Below are positions 27,753-36,343 of a DNA stretch of 64,000 nt, in pieces; position 1 is the first letter of the stretch, and each line of letters starts with the position of its first letter. The notes under the pieces are model-generated. The model was not told where the DNA came from. It did no database searches and saw only the letters and a list, made by a program, of their open reading frames with translations. The position numbers and the translations under genes are program-made. This DNA is from Streptomyces tuirus (GTDB taxonomy: Bacteria; Actinomycetota; Actinomycetes; Streptomycetales; Streptomycetaceae): contig JAGTPG010000001.1 in the NCBI GenBank assembly GCA_018195615.1, positions 1,853,501-1,917,500 of the forward strand. Direction: 5' to 3'.

Positions 27753-28328
27753 GTGTCTGTATCCCCTTCGGCATCCCCTACGGGATCCCCTTCCGCATCC
27801 CCTTCTGTCTCCTCCTCCGTCTCCTCCACCGGTTCGGCGCCCACTCAGGCCGATCTCTTCGACTTCGTACGGCGCACGGCCGCCGACACCGAGCTGATCG
27901 CCTCCCTGCCCCTCGACCCCGAAGGCCGCACCTGGGTGCGGCTGGACGGGCCCGGCGGCAGCGAGGCCTGGCTGATCGGCTGGCCACCCGGCACGGGCAC
28001 CGGCTGGCACGACCACGCCGACTCCGTCGGTGCCTTTCTGACCGCCTCGGGCGAGCTCAAGGAGAACTCGCTCGCCGCGGGACTGCCCACCGACGGCTGG
28101 AAGACCCTCGAACTCTCCGACGGTGTCGACCGGCACCGCCGGCTGCCGGCCGGCCAGGGCCGCGCCTTCGGCCGGCACCACGTCCACGAGGTGCTCAACG
28201 AGTCCTCCGACCGACACGCGATCTCCGTACACGCCTACCATCCGCCCCTTCCGCAGATCCGCCGCTACAGCCGCAGCGGGCCGATTCTGCGGCTCGAGCA
28301 GGTGGAACGACCGGAGGACTGGCAGTGA
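27753..28328 (+). CDS. Cysteine dioxygenase family protein
   Basis: 191-residue cupin that oxidises cysteine to cysteine sulfinate with non-haem iron. The first cupin motif reads HDHADSVGAFLTASGEL (two iron-ligand His) and the second GRHHVHEVLN followed by AISVHAYHPPL. The first 30 residues are a Ser/Pro/Ala repeat (SPSASPTGSPSASPS) outside the domain. GTG 27753 follows AGGACGG. The stop overlaps the rhodanese start by four bases (GTGA), and the cysteine-rich leader lies 96 bases upstream. Confidence 0.9.
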   Translation: MSVSPSASPTGSPSASPSVSSSVSSTGSAPTQADLFDFVRRTAADTELIASLPLDPEGRTWVRLDGPGGSEAWLIGWPPGTGTGWHDHADSVGAFLTASGELKENSLAAGLPTDGWKTLELSDGVDRHRRLPAGQGRAFGRHHVHEVLNESSDRHAISVHAYHPPLPQIRRYSRSGPILRLEQVERPEDWQ

Positions 28329-28744
28329 GTGACAGGGGTCAGCAGGTGAGTTCCGACGTTCAACCTCCTGTCGGCATCGACGAGTTGCTGGAGCGCGTCC
28401 GAGCGGGCTACGAACGGGTCGAGCCGCAGCAGGCGTACGAGGCCGCCCAGGCCGGTGACGCGCTGCTGGTGGACATCCGCTACGCGGCGCTGCGTGAACG
28501 GGACGGCCTCATCCCCGGCGCCCTCGTCGTCGAGCGCAACGAACTGGAGTGGCGCCTCGACCCGCAGGGGAGCCATCGTCTTCCCGAGGCCACGAGTCAC
28601 GCCCTGCGCGTCGTCGTGATCTGCAACGAGGGGTACGCCTCCAGTTTGGCGGTCCAGTCCCTGCGCCAGTTGGGGCTGCACCGGGCCACCGATCTGGTGG
28701 GCGGCTTCCAGGCTTGGCGAGGGGCGGGGCTTCCGGTGGTGTGA
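28325..28744 (+). CDS. Rhodanese-like sulfurtransferase
   Basis: 139-residue single-domain rhodanese. Features: LLVDIRYAALRERDGLIPGA, a WRLDP segment and the active-site loop CNEGYASSLAV with the persulfide-carrying Cys, then LVGGFQAWRGAGLPV. The GTG at 28325 overlaps the dioxygenase stop and is preceded by GGAGG seven bases away; an in-frame GTG at 28346 is the alternative. Together with the dioxygenase it forms a sulfur-amino-acid catabolism operon that handles cysteine-derived sulfane sulfur. Confidence 0.9.
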   Translation: MSDRGQQVSSDVQPPVGIDELLERVRAGYERVEPQQAYEAAQAGDALLVDIRYAALRERDGLIPGALVVERNELEWRLDPQGSHRLPEATSHALRVVVICNEGYASSLAVQSLRQLGLHRATDLVGGFQAWRGAGLPVV

Positions 28745-28761
28745 GCCGGAGCCCCGGGCGG

Positions 28762-28784
28762 TGAGTCGGTCGGCTGCCGACTCA
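28762..28784. terminator. Convergent terminator between rhodanese and recX
   Basis: TGAGTCGG (28762-28769) and CCGACTCA (28777-28784) form a perfect 8-bp stem with a seven-base loop. The right arm overlaps the recX stop codon. It separates two convergent transcripts. Confidence 0.65.
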
Positions 28785-29663
28785 GAATCCCTCGTCCGCC
28801 AGGAACTCCGTGTCCTCGCCCTCTTCCTCCAGCGCCTGCCGGACCACGCGCAGCGCCATGCCCTCCGGGTAGCCCTTGCGGGCGAGCATGCCCGCGAGGC
28901 GGCGCAGCCGCTTGTCGCGGTCGAGCCCACGGGTGGAACGCAGCTTCCGATCGACGAGCTCCCGCGCGGTCGCCTCCTCCTGCTCGGAGTCGAGCTGGGA
29001 GACGGCCGCGTCGATCAGCGTGGAATCGACGCCCTTGGTCCGCAGCTCCTGGGCGAGCGCCCGCCGGGCCAGTCCACGGCCGTGGTGACGGGACTCCACC
29101 CAGGCGTCGGCGAAGGCGCTGTCGTTGATGAGGCCGACCTCTTCGAACCGCGACAGCACCTCCTCGGCGGCGTCGTCCGGGATCTGCCGCTTGCGCAGGG
29201 CGTCGGCGAGTTGCTTGCGGGTCCGCGGGGTCCCGGTGAGCAGGCGCAGGCAGATCGCCCGAGCCTGCTCGACCGGGTCCCCCGGAGGTTCCCCCTGCTC
29301 GGCCCTCGACGAGGAAAGGGCACCTCCGTCTTCGGTGATCACCTCACCGAAGCCACCCCGGCGACGCCCACGTCCACGGCCACGTCCGCCAGGCGTCCCG
29401 CCGTCACGCGAGCCGCCCCTGGACGATCCGCCTCCACGTGAGCCCGCGCCGGATGAGCCGCGACTCTGCGAGCCGTCCCCGTGCGGCCGATCGTCCCCGT
29501 CCGGCTGGTCTCCCCCGTACGGCTGGTCTCCCCCGTACGGCCGGTCTCCCGAGAACGTGTCCTCCCCGTCCACGGCCGAGCCTGTGTCGCCTCCGGTGCC
29601 CCTCCCCCGTGGGGCACCGGAGGCGGCGTACTCGTACTCCGCCCAGTCGGTTCGTCGTGTCAC
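28782..29663 (-). CDS. recX: RecA regulator RecX
   Basis: 293 residues. The C-terminal 160 residues are the three-helix-repeat RecX fold that binds RecA filaments and modulates strand exchange (QARAICLRLLTGTPRTRKQL, DDAAEEVLSRFEEVGLINDS, FADAWVESRH). The first 130 residues are a disordered extension: imperfect YGGDQP hexapeptide repeats and an RG/SRGG-rich stretch, longer than in most bacteria but common in streptomycetes. The start lies 3 bases after the recA stop, so the two genes form one operon and RecX is made in proportion to RecA. Confidence 0.93.
   Translation of the reverse strand: MTRRTDWAEYEYAASGAPRGRGTGGDTGSAVDGEDTFSGDRPYGGDQPYGGDQPDGDDRPHGDGSQSRGSSGAGSRGGGSSRGGSRDGGTPGGRGRGRGRRRGGFGEVITEDGGALSSSRAEQGEPPGDPVEQARAICLRLLTGTPRTRKQLADALRKRQIPDDAAEEVLSRFEEVGLINDSAFADAWVESRHHGRGLARRALAQELRTKGVDSTLIDAAVSQLDSEQEEATARELVDRKLRSTRGLDRDKRLRRLAGMLARKGYPEGMALRVVRQALEEEGEDTEFLADEGF
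29493..29546. repeat. 18-bp tandem repeats inside recX
   Basis: Three units of about 18 bases, such as TCCCCCGTACGGCTGGTC, lie head to tail and encode repeated YGGDQP-type hexapeptides in the disordered N-terminal region of RecX. Such in-frame repeats can change copy number without a frameshift. Confidence 0.75.
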
Positions 29664-29666
29664 GGG

Positions 29667-30791
29667 TCAGCTCTTGGCTGCGGCGGCCTTGGACTTGCTG
29701 CTCTTGGCCGCTGCCGGGGCAGGCACCGCCGCCGCGTCGGCCGGCGCCGGAGAGACCGCGGCGTCCGTGCCCGGCTCGGCCACCGGCTCCTCGGGGCGCA
29801 CGCCCACGCCCAGCTTCTCCTTGATCTTCTTCTCGATCTCGTTGGCCAGGTCGGGGTTGTCCTTCAGGAAGTTGCGCGCGTTTTCCTTGCCCTGCCCGAG
29901 CTGGTCGCCCTCGTACGTGTACCAGGCGCCGGCCTTGCGGACGAAGCCGTGCTCCACGCCCATGTCGATCAGGCCGCCCTCGCGGCTGATGCCCTGGCCG
30001 TAGAGGATGTCGAACTCGGCCTGCTTGAAGGGCGGCGCGACCTTGTTCTTGACGACCTTGCAGCGGGTGCGGTTGCCGACCGCCTCCGTGCCGTCCTTCA
30101 GGGTCTCGATGCGGCGGATGTCGATGCGCACCGAGGCGTAGAACTTCAGCGCCCGGCCACCGGTCGTGGTCTCCGGGGAGCCGAACATCACGCCGATCTT
30201 CTCGCGGAGCTGGTTGATGAAGATCGCGGTGGTCTTGGACTGGTTGAGCGCACTGGTGATCTTCCGCAGGGCCTGGCTCATCAGGCGGGCCTGCAGACCC
30301 ACGTGACTGTCGCCCATCTCGCCCTCGATCTCCGCGCGGGGGACGAGCGCGGCGACGGAGTCGATGACGATGAGGTCGAGGGCACCGGAGCGGACCAGCA
30401 TGTCCACGATCTCCAGGGCCTGCTCGCCGTTGTCCGGCTGGGAGAGGATCAGGTTGTCGATGTCGACGCCGAGCTTCTTCGCGTACTCGGGGTCGAGCGC
30501 GTGCTCCGCGTCGACGAAGGCGACCTGGCCGCCGGCCTTCTGCGCGTTCGCCACCGCGTGCAGGGTCAGGGTGGTCTTACCGGAGGACTCCGGTCCGTAG
30601 ATCTCCACGACACGGCCGCGGGGCAGGCCGCCCACGCCGAGCGCCACATCGAGGGCGGTGGACCCGGTCGAGATGACCTCGATGGGCTCCTTGGTCCGGT
30701 CGCCCATGCGCATGACCGCGCCCTTGCCGAATTGCCGTTCAATCTGTGCGAGAGCGGCATCCAGGGCCTTCTCGCGGTCGGTTCCTGCCAT
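29667..30791 (-). CDS. recA: Recombinase RecA
   Basis: 374 residues. Homologous recombination and SOS coprotease. Walker [21 protein letters not shown], Walker [11 protein letters not shown], and the L2 loop [20 protein letters not shown] are intact. The C-terminus is an Ala/Lys/Ser tail ([15 protein letters not shown]) of the kind found in streptomycetes. ATG 30791 is chosen because it gives the conserved [14 protein letters not shown] start and has GGTGGA five bases upstream; the frame is open for a further 270 codons but those are not coding-like. recX follows after 3 bases. A LexA-independent promoter motif lies just upstream. Confidence 0.97.
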   Translation of the reverse strand: MAGTDREKALDAALAQIERQFGKGAVMRMGDRTKEPIEVISTGSTALDVALGVGGLPRGRVVEIYGPESSGKTTLTLHAVANAQKAGGQVAFVDAEHALDPEYAKKLGVDIDNLILSQPDNGEQALEIVDMLVRSGALDLIVIDSVAALVPRAEIEGEMGDSHVGLQARLMSQALRKITSALNQSKTTAIFINQLREKIGVMFGSPETTTGGRALKFYASVRIDIRRIETLKDGTEAVGNRTRCKVVKNKVAPPFKQAEFDILYGQGISREGGLIDMGVEHGFVRKAGAWYTYEGDQLGQGKENARNFLKDNPDLANEIEKKIKEKLGVGVRPEEPVAEPGTDAAVSPAPADAAAVPAPAAAKSSKSKAAAAKS

Positions 30792-30834
30792 GGGTTCCAC
30801 CCGATTTGCTTGAGTCGATCGCTTCACGTCAAAG

Positions 30835-30857
30835 ACGCTAACGCCTGCCACTGACAA
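30835..30857 (-). promoter_or_regulatory. recA RecA-NDp-type DNA-damage promoter
   Basis: Read on the minus strand, TTGTCAGTGGC (complement of 30847-30857), six bases and TAGCGT (complement of 30835-30840) match the RecA-NDp class of actinobacterial DNA-damage promoters, which respond independently of LexA (through PafBC in mycobacteria). The predicted -10 ends 44 bases before the recA ATG. Confidence 0.85.
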
Positions 30858-30956
30858 TGCGCCCCGACGCACGTCCGGCCTGTGGATAACTCGGGCACCT
30901 CTCCACCCAAAATACGTCGAAACGCCCGCCGTTGAGCCGCGCCGGAGACTCCATAA

Positions 30957-30970
30957 GAATGGATGTTCGA
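30957..30970 (-). promoter_or_regulatory. LexA (SOS) box-like site
   Basis: On the minus strand the site reads TCGAACATCCATTC: one perfect half of the actinobacterial SOS box TCGAAC-N4-GTTCGA and a partial second half. It lies about 165 bases before recA and 83 before the divergent methyltransferase gene, so it could serve either. Confidence 0.55.
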
Positions 30971-31052
30971 TTTTCGTGTCAAGGGCACCACACGGCACAC
31001 TCGCGGCCTCGGTGTTGACCTTCCCGCAGGGGCAGGCTCGACCCTTGCGGTC

Positions 31053-31712
31053 ATGACCGATGAAGACGATGCCCTCTTGGCGGAGCAGATCGCCTACTAC
31101 CGCGCAGGTGCGGCCGAGTACGACCGTCCCTACGCGGAACGCGAGCAGCTGCGGCGACTGCTCGGCATGGTCGACCGCCTTCCGGTCCGCGGGGACGTGC
31201 TGGAGCTGGCCTGCGGAACAGGCCAGTGGACCGCGCTGCTCGCCGCCCGGGCGCGTTCGGTGACGGCCGTCGATGTCGCCGCCGAGGTCCTGTCCGTCGC
31301 CCGTGCGCGTACCGACTCCCCCATCGTCCGGTTCGTCCAGGCCGATGTGCTCCAGTGGCAGCCGCCGCGGCGCTACGACACGGTGTTCTTCGCCTTCTGG
31401 CTCTCCCACGTCCCGCCGACGCGGTCGGCCGCCTTCTGGAACACCGTCGCCGGCATGCTCGCGCCGGGCGGCAGAGCGGTCTTCGTCGACGACGGCCCCG
31501 CCACAGCCGCGTACGAGGAGGGCGTCACGCAGGGGCCCGTTCCCACGGTGCTGCGCCGGCTCGACGACGGCAGCCGGTACCGCGTCGTGAAGGTGTTCCA
31601 CGATGCCCGGGCCCTCACGGACGACCTCACGGCGCTGGGGTGGACGGCCGACGTCCAGGACGTGGACGGAAACATCGTCGGCTTCGCGGAACCGCCGGCC
31701 GGTGCTGCCTGA
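31053..31712 (+). CDS. Class I SAM-dependent methyltransferase
   Basis: 219 residues. Motif [12 protein letters not shown] binds S-adenosylmethionine, followed by [15 protein letters not shown] (acidic ribose contact) and [21 protein letters not shown] is the post-II strand. The length and simple fold suggest a small-molecule or ubiquinone-type methylase; the substrate cannot be inferred. ATG 31053 is chosen as the first Met that opens the conserved domain; the frame continues open upstream into the recA leader. Divergent from recA. Confidence 0.87.
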   Translation: MTDEDDALLAEQIAYYRAGAAEYDRPYAEREQLRRLLGMVDRLPVRGDVLELACGTGQWTALLAARARSVTAVDVAAEVLSVARARTDSPIVRFVQADVLQWQPPRRYDTVFFAFWLSHVPPTRSAAFWNTVAGMLAPGGRAVFVDDGPATAAYEEGVTQGPVPTVLRRLDDGSRYRVVKVFHDARALTDDLTALGWTADVQDVDGNIVGFAEPPAGAA

Positions 31713-31757
31713 CCGCCGCTCGCCGCTCGGTCTGCTCGACGAGGCGATCGGAGGAGA

Positions 31758-33047
31758 TCAGGAGGTGCCCTGCCCGGGCCCTCCGCCCTCGGACCGTTCC
31801 GCCCCCGGCCGCCGTGCCCACAACTGCCTCGCGCGCTTGATCAGGCCCGGCCCCTCGCCCCGTCGGCGATGGCCGTGCACCCGGGGATCGTCCGTGACGT
31901 CGTACCGCTTCACGTACGCCCCCAGGAAGGCCTGCAGGGTGGCGATGGCGGGGATGGCGATCAGCGCGCCGACGGCGCCGAGCAGCGCGGTGCCCGCGAT
32001 GACCGAGCCGAAGGCGACCGCGGGGTGGATGTCGACGGTCTTGGACGTCAGCTTGGGCTGCAGCACGTAGTTCTCGAACTGCTGGTAGATCACGACGAAG
32101 ATCAGCACCCACAGCGCGTACCAGGGGTCCACGGTGAACGCGATCAGCATGGGCAGCGCGCCCGCCAGGTACGTGCCGATGGTGGGGATGAACTGCGACA
32201 CCAGGCCCACCCACACGGCGAGCACGGGCGCGTAGGGCACGTCCAGGAGCTGCAGCAGGACGAAGTGGGCCGCCCCGGAGATCAGGGCCATCAGACCGCG
32301 GGAGTAGATGTACCCGCCGGTCTTGTTCACGGCGATCTCCCAGGCGCGCAGCACCTCGGCCTGCCGGGCGGGCGGCAGCACGGAGCAGAGCGCGCGGCGC
32401 AGGCGGGGGCCGTCCGCGGCGAAGTAGAACGAGAACAGCGCGATCGTCAGCAGCTGGAAGAGGCCGCCGATGACCTGGGCGGACACGTCCAGGACACCCG
32501 TGGCGCTGTTCTGCACGTAGTTGCGCAGCCAGTCGGAACGGAGCAGCCCCTCCTGGATGTCCACGCGCTTCAGGTCCGTCCTGAAGTGTGTGTTGATCCA
32601 GTTGATGACCGAGTCGAGGTACTCCGGAAAGCCCTCGATCATCTTGATGATCTGGTCCGCGAGGATGGAACCGAGCAGCGTGACGAAGCCCGCCGCCACG
32701 ACGATCACGCCGATGAACACCACGAAGGTGGCCAGCCCCCTGCGGATGCCGCGCGAGGCCATCCAGCTCACCGCCGGTTCGATGGCGAGAGCCAGGAAGA
32801 ACGCGATGAGGATGTTGATCAGCAGGCTGGTGAGCTGATGGAAGGCCCAACTGCCCAGTTGGAACACGGCGACGAGGGTGAGTGCGAGCACCAGGGCGCG
32901 CGGCAGCCAGCGGGGCATACGGCTGTTCGGTCCGGCGGCGGCCCCGTCCGCAGGGGGCGGGGCGGGCGGCGTGCCGCCGAACGGGGAGGACTGCTGGGCT
33001 GCCTGCCCGGTCTCGTCAGTTGGTGCCACGAACCAAGTCTCACCCAC
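31758..33047 (-). CDS. AI-2E family transporter
   Basis: 429 residues, seven to eight hydrophobic segments in the PerM/AI-2E exporter pattern: two helices in a hairpin near residues 45-100, a central amphipathic soluble region (residues about 115-200), and later helices with FIPTIGTYLAGALPM and the family stretch YQQFENYVLQPKL. The N-terminus is a Pro/Gly/Ala-rich cytosolic leader and the C-terminus is Arg-rich. The start is a GTG at 33047; a GTG at 33026 is an alternative. Despite the family name, substrates are mostly unknown. Convergent with the methyltransferase gene. Confidence 0.88.
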   Translation of the reverse strand: MGETWFVAPTDETGQAAQQSSPFGGTPPAPPPADGAAAGPNSRMPRWLPRALVLALTLVAVFQLGSWAFHQLTSLLINILIAFFLALAIEPAVSWMASRGIRRGLATFVVFIGVIVVAAGFVTLLGSILADQIIKMIEGFPEYLDSVINWINTHFRTDLKRVDIQEGLLRSDWLRNYVQNSATGVLDVSAQVIGGLFQLLTIALFSFYFAADGPRLRRALCSVLPPARQAEVLRAWEIAVNKTGGYIYSRGLMALISGAAHFVLLQLLDVPYAPVLAVWVGLVSQFIPTIGTYLAGALPMLIAFTVDPWYALWVLIFVVIYQQFENYVLQPKLTSKTVDIHPAVAFGSVIAGTALLGAVGALIAIPAIATLQAFLGAYVKRYDVTDDPRVHGHRRRGEGPGLIKRARQLWARRPGAERSEGGGPGQGTS

Positions 33048-33113
33048 GCCACCGACAGCCGTCTGCCCGCTTGCGATCTTCGTGATCTGTCAGTCAGCAG
33101 TCTCCACGACCGG

Positions 33114-33308
33114 TCAACGCTTCTCCCTCGGTACGTCCATCACCGCGCACACCACGTGCCACACCTCTTTGGCGTCCCAGCCGGCCGCGAGCGCCTCGTG
33201 CACCGTGCGCCCGCCGAGCTCCGACATCACATGGTCGCGCGCGAAGGTGTCGGCGTAGCCCGGACCGAAGTGCTCCGCCATCCGCTGCCAGAAGACCGTC
33301 AACCGCAT
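33114..33308 (-). CDS. DUF3046 family protein
   Basis: 64-residue protein starting MRLTVFWQRMAEHFG, with VMSELGGRTVHEAL and a WDAKEVWHVVCAVMDVP end, the whole of the actinobacterial DUF3046 family, whose gene usually sits near recA-recX. No membrane segment or signal. Function unknown. A near-complete match over its length makes the gene call firm despite its small size. Confidence 0.87.
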   Translation of the reverse strand: MRLTVFWQRMAEHFGPGYADTFARDHVMSELGGRTVHEALAAGWDAKEVWHVVCAVMDVPREKR

Positions 33309-33387
33309 GCCTCCAGTATCCCGCCCCTGGGGTGGGCCTGAGCCGGGACCGCCTGTCCGCACCGCTTTGCGCCCTACGGTCTGACCC

Positions 33388-34332
33388 ATGGCCGAAACCG
33401 GAGCTTCAACACTCCTCCCGACGCCCCCGCCGCACAGCCCCGTCACGCGCGCGGAGCGGTTCGTCTGGCTCACCGCGCGCGTGCTCGAGCAGCGCCTCTT
33501 CGCCCACCACTTCCGGGGCGGCACCGCCGACCCGGTGGAGACGGCCCTGGACGCCTACCGCAACGAGGACGGCGGCTACGGCCACGCGCTGGAGCCCGAT
33601 CTGCGCGGCCCGGTCAGCCAGCCGCTGCACACCGCGCACGCCCTGGGCGTCCTGGACGCGGTGGGACGCTGTGCCGGTCAGCGCGTGGAACGCGTGTGCC
33701 GCTATCTGACGTCCGTCTCCACGGCGGACGGCGCCCTGCCGGCGATCCATCCGAGCCAGCGTGACTTCCCCACGGCCCCCTTCGTGACCGTCGTGGAGGA
33801 TCCGCCGAGCGCCCTCCTGGCCACCGGGCCGGTGGTCGGGCTGCTGCACCGCAACGAGGTGTGGCACGCCTGGCTGTTCCGGGCCACGGACTTCTGCTGG
33901 CAGGCGGTCGAGTCCCTGGAGAAGTCCCATCCGTACGAGATCGAGGCCGCCCTGGCCTTCCTGGACTCCGCCCCCGACCGACCGCGCGCCCGAGCGGCCG
34001 CCGACCGCCTGGGCCGCTTGGTACGCGCCCACCGCCACGCGGCCCTGGACCCGGACGACCTGGACGCGTATCCGGTCTCCCCCGGCTATGCCCCGGGCGA
34101 GCACCACTTCCCGCACGATTACGCGAGAACGCCGCACTCCCTCGCGCGCGCGTGGTTCACGCACGACGAGATGGCCCGCTCTCTGGACCACCTCGCCGCC
34201 CAGCAGCAGGAGGACGGCGGCTGGCCCGTGCGCCGGCGCCACTGGGCCCCGGCACCCACCATGGAGGCTCGCCCCCTGGTGACGATCGAGGCCCTGCGAA
34301 CGCTCCGGTCCTACGGCCGCCCCATCAGCTGA
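33388..34332 (+). CDS. Alpha/alpha-toroid (prenyltransferase/cyclase-like) protein of unknown function
   Basis: 314 residues. Repeats resembling the QW motifs of terpene cyclases and prenyltransferase beta subunits are visible (YRNEDGGYGHALEPDLR, STADGALPAIHP, QQQEDGGWPVRRR), suggesting a six-helix-pair toroid. The DxDD or zinc-ligand residues that would mark a cyclase or prenyltransferase are not apparent. Start at ATG 33388, divergent from the DUF3046 gene. Conserved among streptomycetes as I recall; no reaction can be assigned. Confidence 0.75.
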   Translation: MAETGASTLLPTPPPHSPVTRAERFVWLTARVLEQRLFAHHFRGGTADPVETALDAYRNEDGGYGHALEPDLRGPVSQPLHTAHALGVLDAVGRCAGQRVERVCRYLTSVSTADGALPAIHPSQRDFPTAPFVTVVEDPPSALLATGPVVGLLHRNEVWHAWLFRATDFCWQAVESLEKSHPYEIEAALAFLDSAPDRPRARAAADRLGRLVRAHRHAALDPDDLDAYPVSPGYAPGEHHFPHDYARTPHSLARAWFTHDEMARSLDHLAAQQQEDGGWPVRRRHWAPAPTMEARPLVTIEALRTLRSYGRPIS

Positions 34333-34644
34333 TCACCCGGCCCCGATGGCCCGCACCCCCGCGGTCACCACCACGGCCGCCGCGACGACGAGCAGGAACG
34401 GCGCCCGCAGCACCAGCGCCACGGCAGCGGCTCCGAGCCCGGCGGCCCGCGCGTCCAGTACCAGCGTCTGTCCGTCGGCGAAGGTCTGCTGGGCCGTGAG
34501 GGCCGCGAGCAGCGCGACAGGCAGCAAAGCGGCGAGCCGCTTGACGACAGGCCGCTCAAGAGCCCCCGCGGGCACCAGCAGCCCGGCCAGCTTGACGGCG
34601 TAACACCCGAGGACGGTGACACCGATCGCGATCCAGACGTTCAC
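34333..34644 (-). CDS. azlD: AzlD-family branched-chain amino acid transport subunit
   Basis: 103 residues with four hydrophobic segments covering almost the whole chain (IAIGVTVLGCYAVKLAGLL, LAALLPVALLAALTAQQT, AAGLGAAAVALVLRA, FLLVVAAAVVVTAGVRAI). It is the small partner of AzlC, forming an exporter of branched-chain amino acids and analogues. Its ATG overlaps the azlC stop by four bases, so the two are co-translated. Stop abuts the toroid protein gene on the opposite strand. Confidence 0.88.
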   Translation of the reverse strand: MNVWIAIGVTVLGCYAVKLAGLLVPAGALERPVVKRLAALLPVALLAALTAQQTFADGQTLVLDARAAGLGAAAVALVLRAPFLLVVAAAVVVTAGVRAIGAG

Positions 34645-35363
34645 CGCTCAGCCCCCTCTCCCCTGCGCCGGCCGTCCGCCCACAGCACGGCCGGCGCCGC
34701 CAGCGCGGCCAGCAGAACCGGCACACCGGCGGGCAGCACGGGCAGCAGCCCGAGCCCCAGCAGCACGGCGAGCCCCGCGACAGCCCGCTCGGTGCCGGTC
34801 CTCAGCATGGGTGCGAGCAGCGCCAGGAACACCGCGGGCCCCGCGGCGTCCAGTCCCCACGCGTCGGTGTCACCGATGGCCTCGGCGCCCAGGGCACCGA
34901 GCAGTGTGGTGAGGTTCCACAGCAGGTACAGGCTCAGCCCGGTCACGACGAACCCGATCCGCGCACTGCGCCGCGTGGGTTGTGCGAGCGCGACGGCGGC
35001 CGTCTCGTCGATCACCCACTGGGCGGCGAACGGCCGCACCGCGCGCGGGAGGGCCAGCAACTGCGACAGCCGCAGACCGTAGAAGGCGTTCCGCACCCCC
35101 AGGAAGAAGGCCCCGGCAGCCGCCGTGAACGCACCACCGCCTGCCGCGAGAGCCCCCACCAGGGCGAACTGGGACGCCCCGGTGAACACCAGCAGACTGA
35201 GCGCACACGTCTGCGTCAGCGTGAGTCCGCCGCCCGCCGACGTCACCCCGAAGGCGAAGCCGGAGAGTCCGACGGCCACCCCCACGCCCAAGGCGTCCCG
35301 CACGACGGCACGGTCCGCCTTCCCATCTGTCCTTGCATCTCTGAGATCTGTCCGGTCTGCCAC
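34641..35363 (-). CDS. azlC: AzlC-family branched-chain amino acid exporter subunit
   Basis: 240 residues, about seven membrane segments. The family signature LSLLVFTGASQFALVGALAAGG is followed by FFLGVRNAFYGLRLSQLL and QWVIDETAAVAL. A hydrophilic N-terminus (MADRTDLRDARTDGKADR) precedes the first helix; a downstream start is possible but less likely. Eleven bases separate it from the AraC-type gene upstream, suggesting that this regulator controls the transporter. Confidence 0.9.
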   Translation of the reverse strand: MADRTDLRDARTDGKADRAVVRDALGVGVAVGLSGFAFGVTSAGGGLTLTQTCALSLLVFTGASQFALVGALAAGGGAFTAAAGAFFLGVRNAFYGLRLSQLLALPRAVRPFAAQWVIDETAAVALAQPTRRSARIGFVVTGLSLYLLWNLTTLLGALGAEAIGDTDAWGLDAAGPAVFLALLAPMLRTGTERAVAGLAVLLGLGLLPVLPAGVPVLLAALAAPAVLWADGRRRGEGAER

Positions 35364-35373
35364 GTCCCCGACG

Positions 35374-36215
35374 CTACGAGCCGCAGCTAGCGGAGGTCTT
35401 GTACGTTCTTGCGCTCCCGCTGATACGCCCCGGAGGCACGCCGACCATCCGGCTGAAGTGCCGGTTGAGATGCGGCTGGTCGGTGAACCCCACGGTCACG
35501 GCGACCTCGGAGGGCGCTGTTCCCAGGTCCAGCAGCCGTCGCGCCCGCCGTACCCGCGCATCCGTGAGCCACGCGTGCGGCGGCATCCCGTAGGCGTCCC
35601 GAAAGGCCCGCAGCAACGCGAACGGGCTGGTCCCGAGCTCGGCGGCCAACCGCTCCAGACTCGGCGGCCGCGCCATCCGCTCCTCCAGCACCCCACGCGC
35701 GCGTGCCGCGATCCGGGCCCCCGCGGTCCGTACCTGCCGCCGCGGCACGGGACCGCCGTTCAACCGCAGCAACCTGGTCACGGCGACCCGCAGCAAGGTG
35801 TCCGCGGCCAACGCGTTCCCCTCGTCGGCCGCCCGCAGCACCTGATGCACCAGCCCGACGGCATACGGATCGTCCACCACAGGACTGACGAACCCGGGCG
35901 TCCCCCGCAGCGCCGTCGTCTCGGCCGCGATCTCCGCCACCACGTCGACGGACGGATACACGGCCCCGTACCGCCACCCTTCGGGCACCCCTGCCCGCCC
36001 GGTGTGCGGGGTGTCCGGATTCACCAGCGCCAGGGCCCCGGCCCCGCGTACTGATCACCTCCACCGTGGTGGAACACCTCCACCCCGTCGGCGATGGCGG
36101 CGATCACGAAGTTCTCGTGCGTATGCCGCACGAACGTCTTGTGCACATACCGGGCCCGCAGCAGATCCACCCCGGGCAGCTCGTCGTACTGCCAGTGCCG
36201 CGCACGCTCGCTCAT
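35374..36215 (-). CDS. AraC-family transcriptional regulator (apparent frameshift)
   Basis: About 280 residues. The N-terminal part is a cupin-like effector domain (VRHTHENFVIAAIADGVEVF); the C-terminal 100 residues are the paired helix-turn-helix AraC domain (SLERLAAELGTSPFALLRAF, PSEVAVTVGFTDQPHLNRHF). The frame breaks at the C-run 36036-36039; one added base joins AGPG to ALVNPDTPH. Start at ATG 36215 (MSERARHWQYDEL). It heads an operon with azlC and azlD, so it probably activates this amino-acid exporter in response to a small molecule. Confidence 0.87.
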
Positions 36216-36343
36216 ACGACCATTGTCCGCGCGACGCGTGGCATCCACGGGCCCGCGCCCCGGCGCGGCCCCGCCCCACGACGAAACCCCAGGCGAACCC
36301 GCGGCGGCACCCCACTGTCAGTGGCGAGGTGCACGATGGACCC

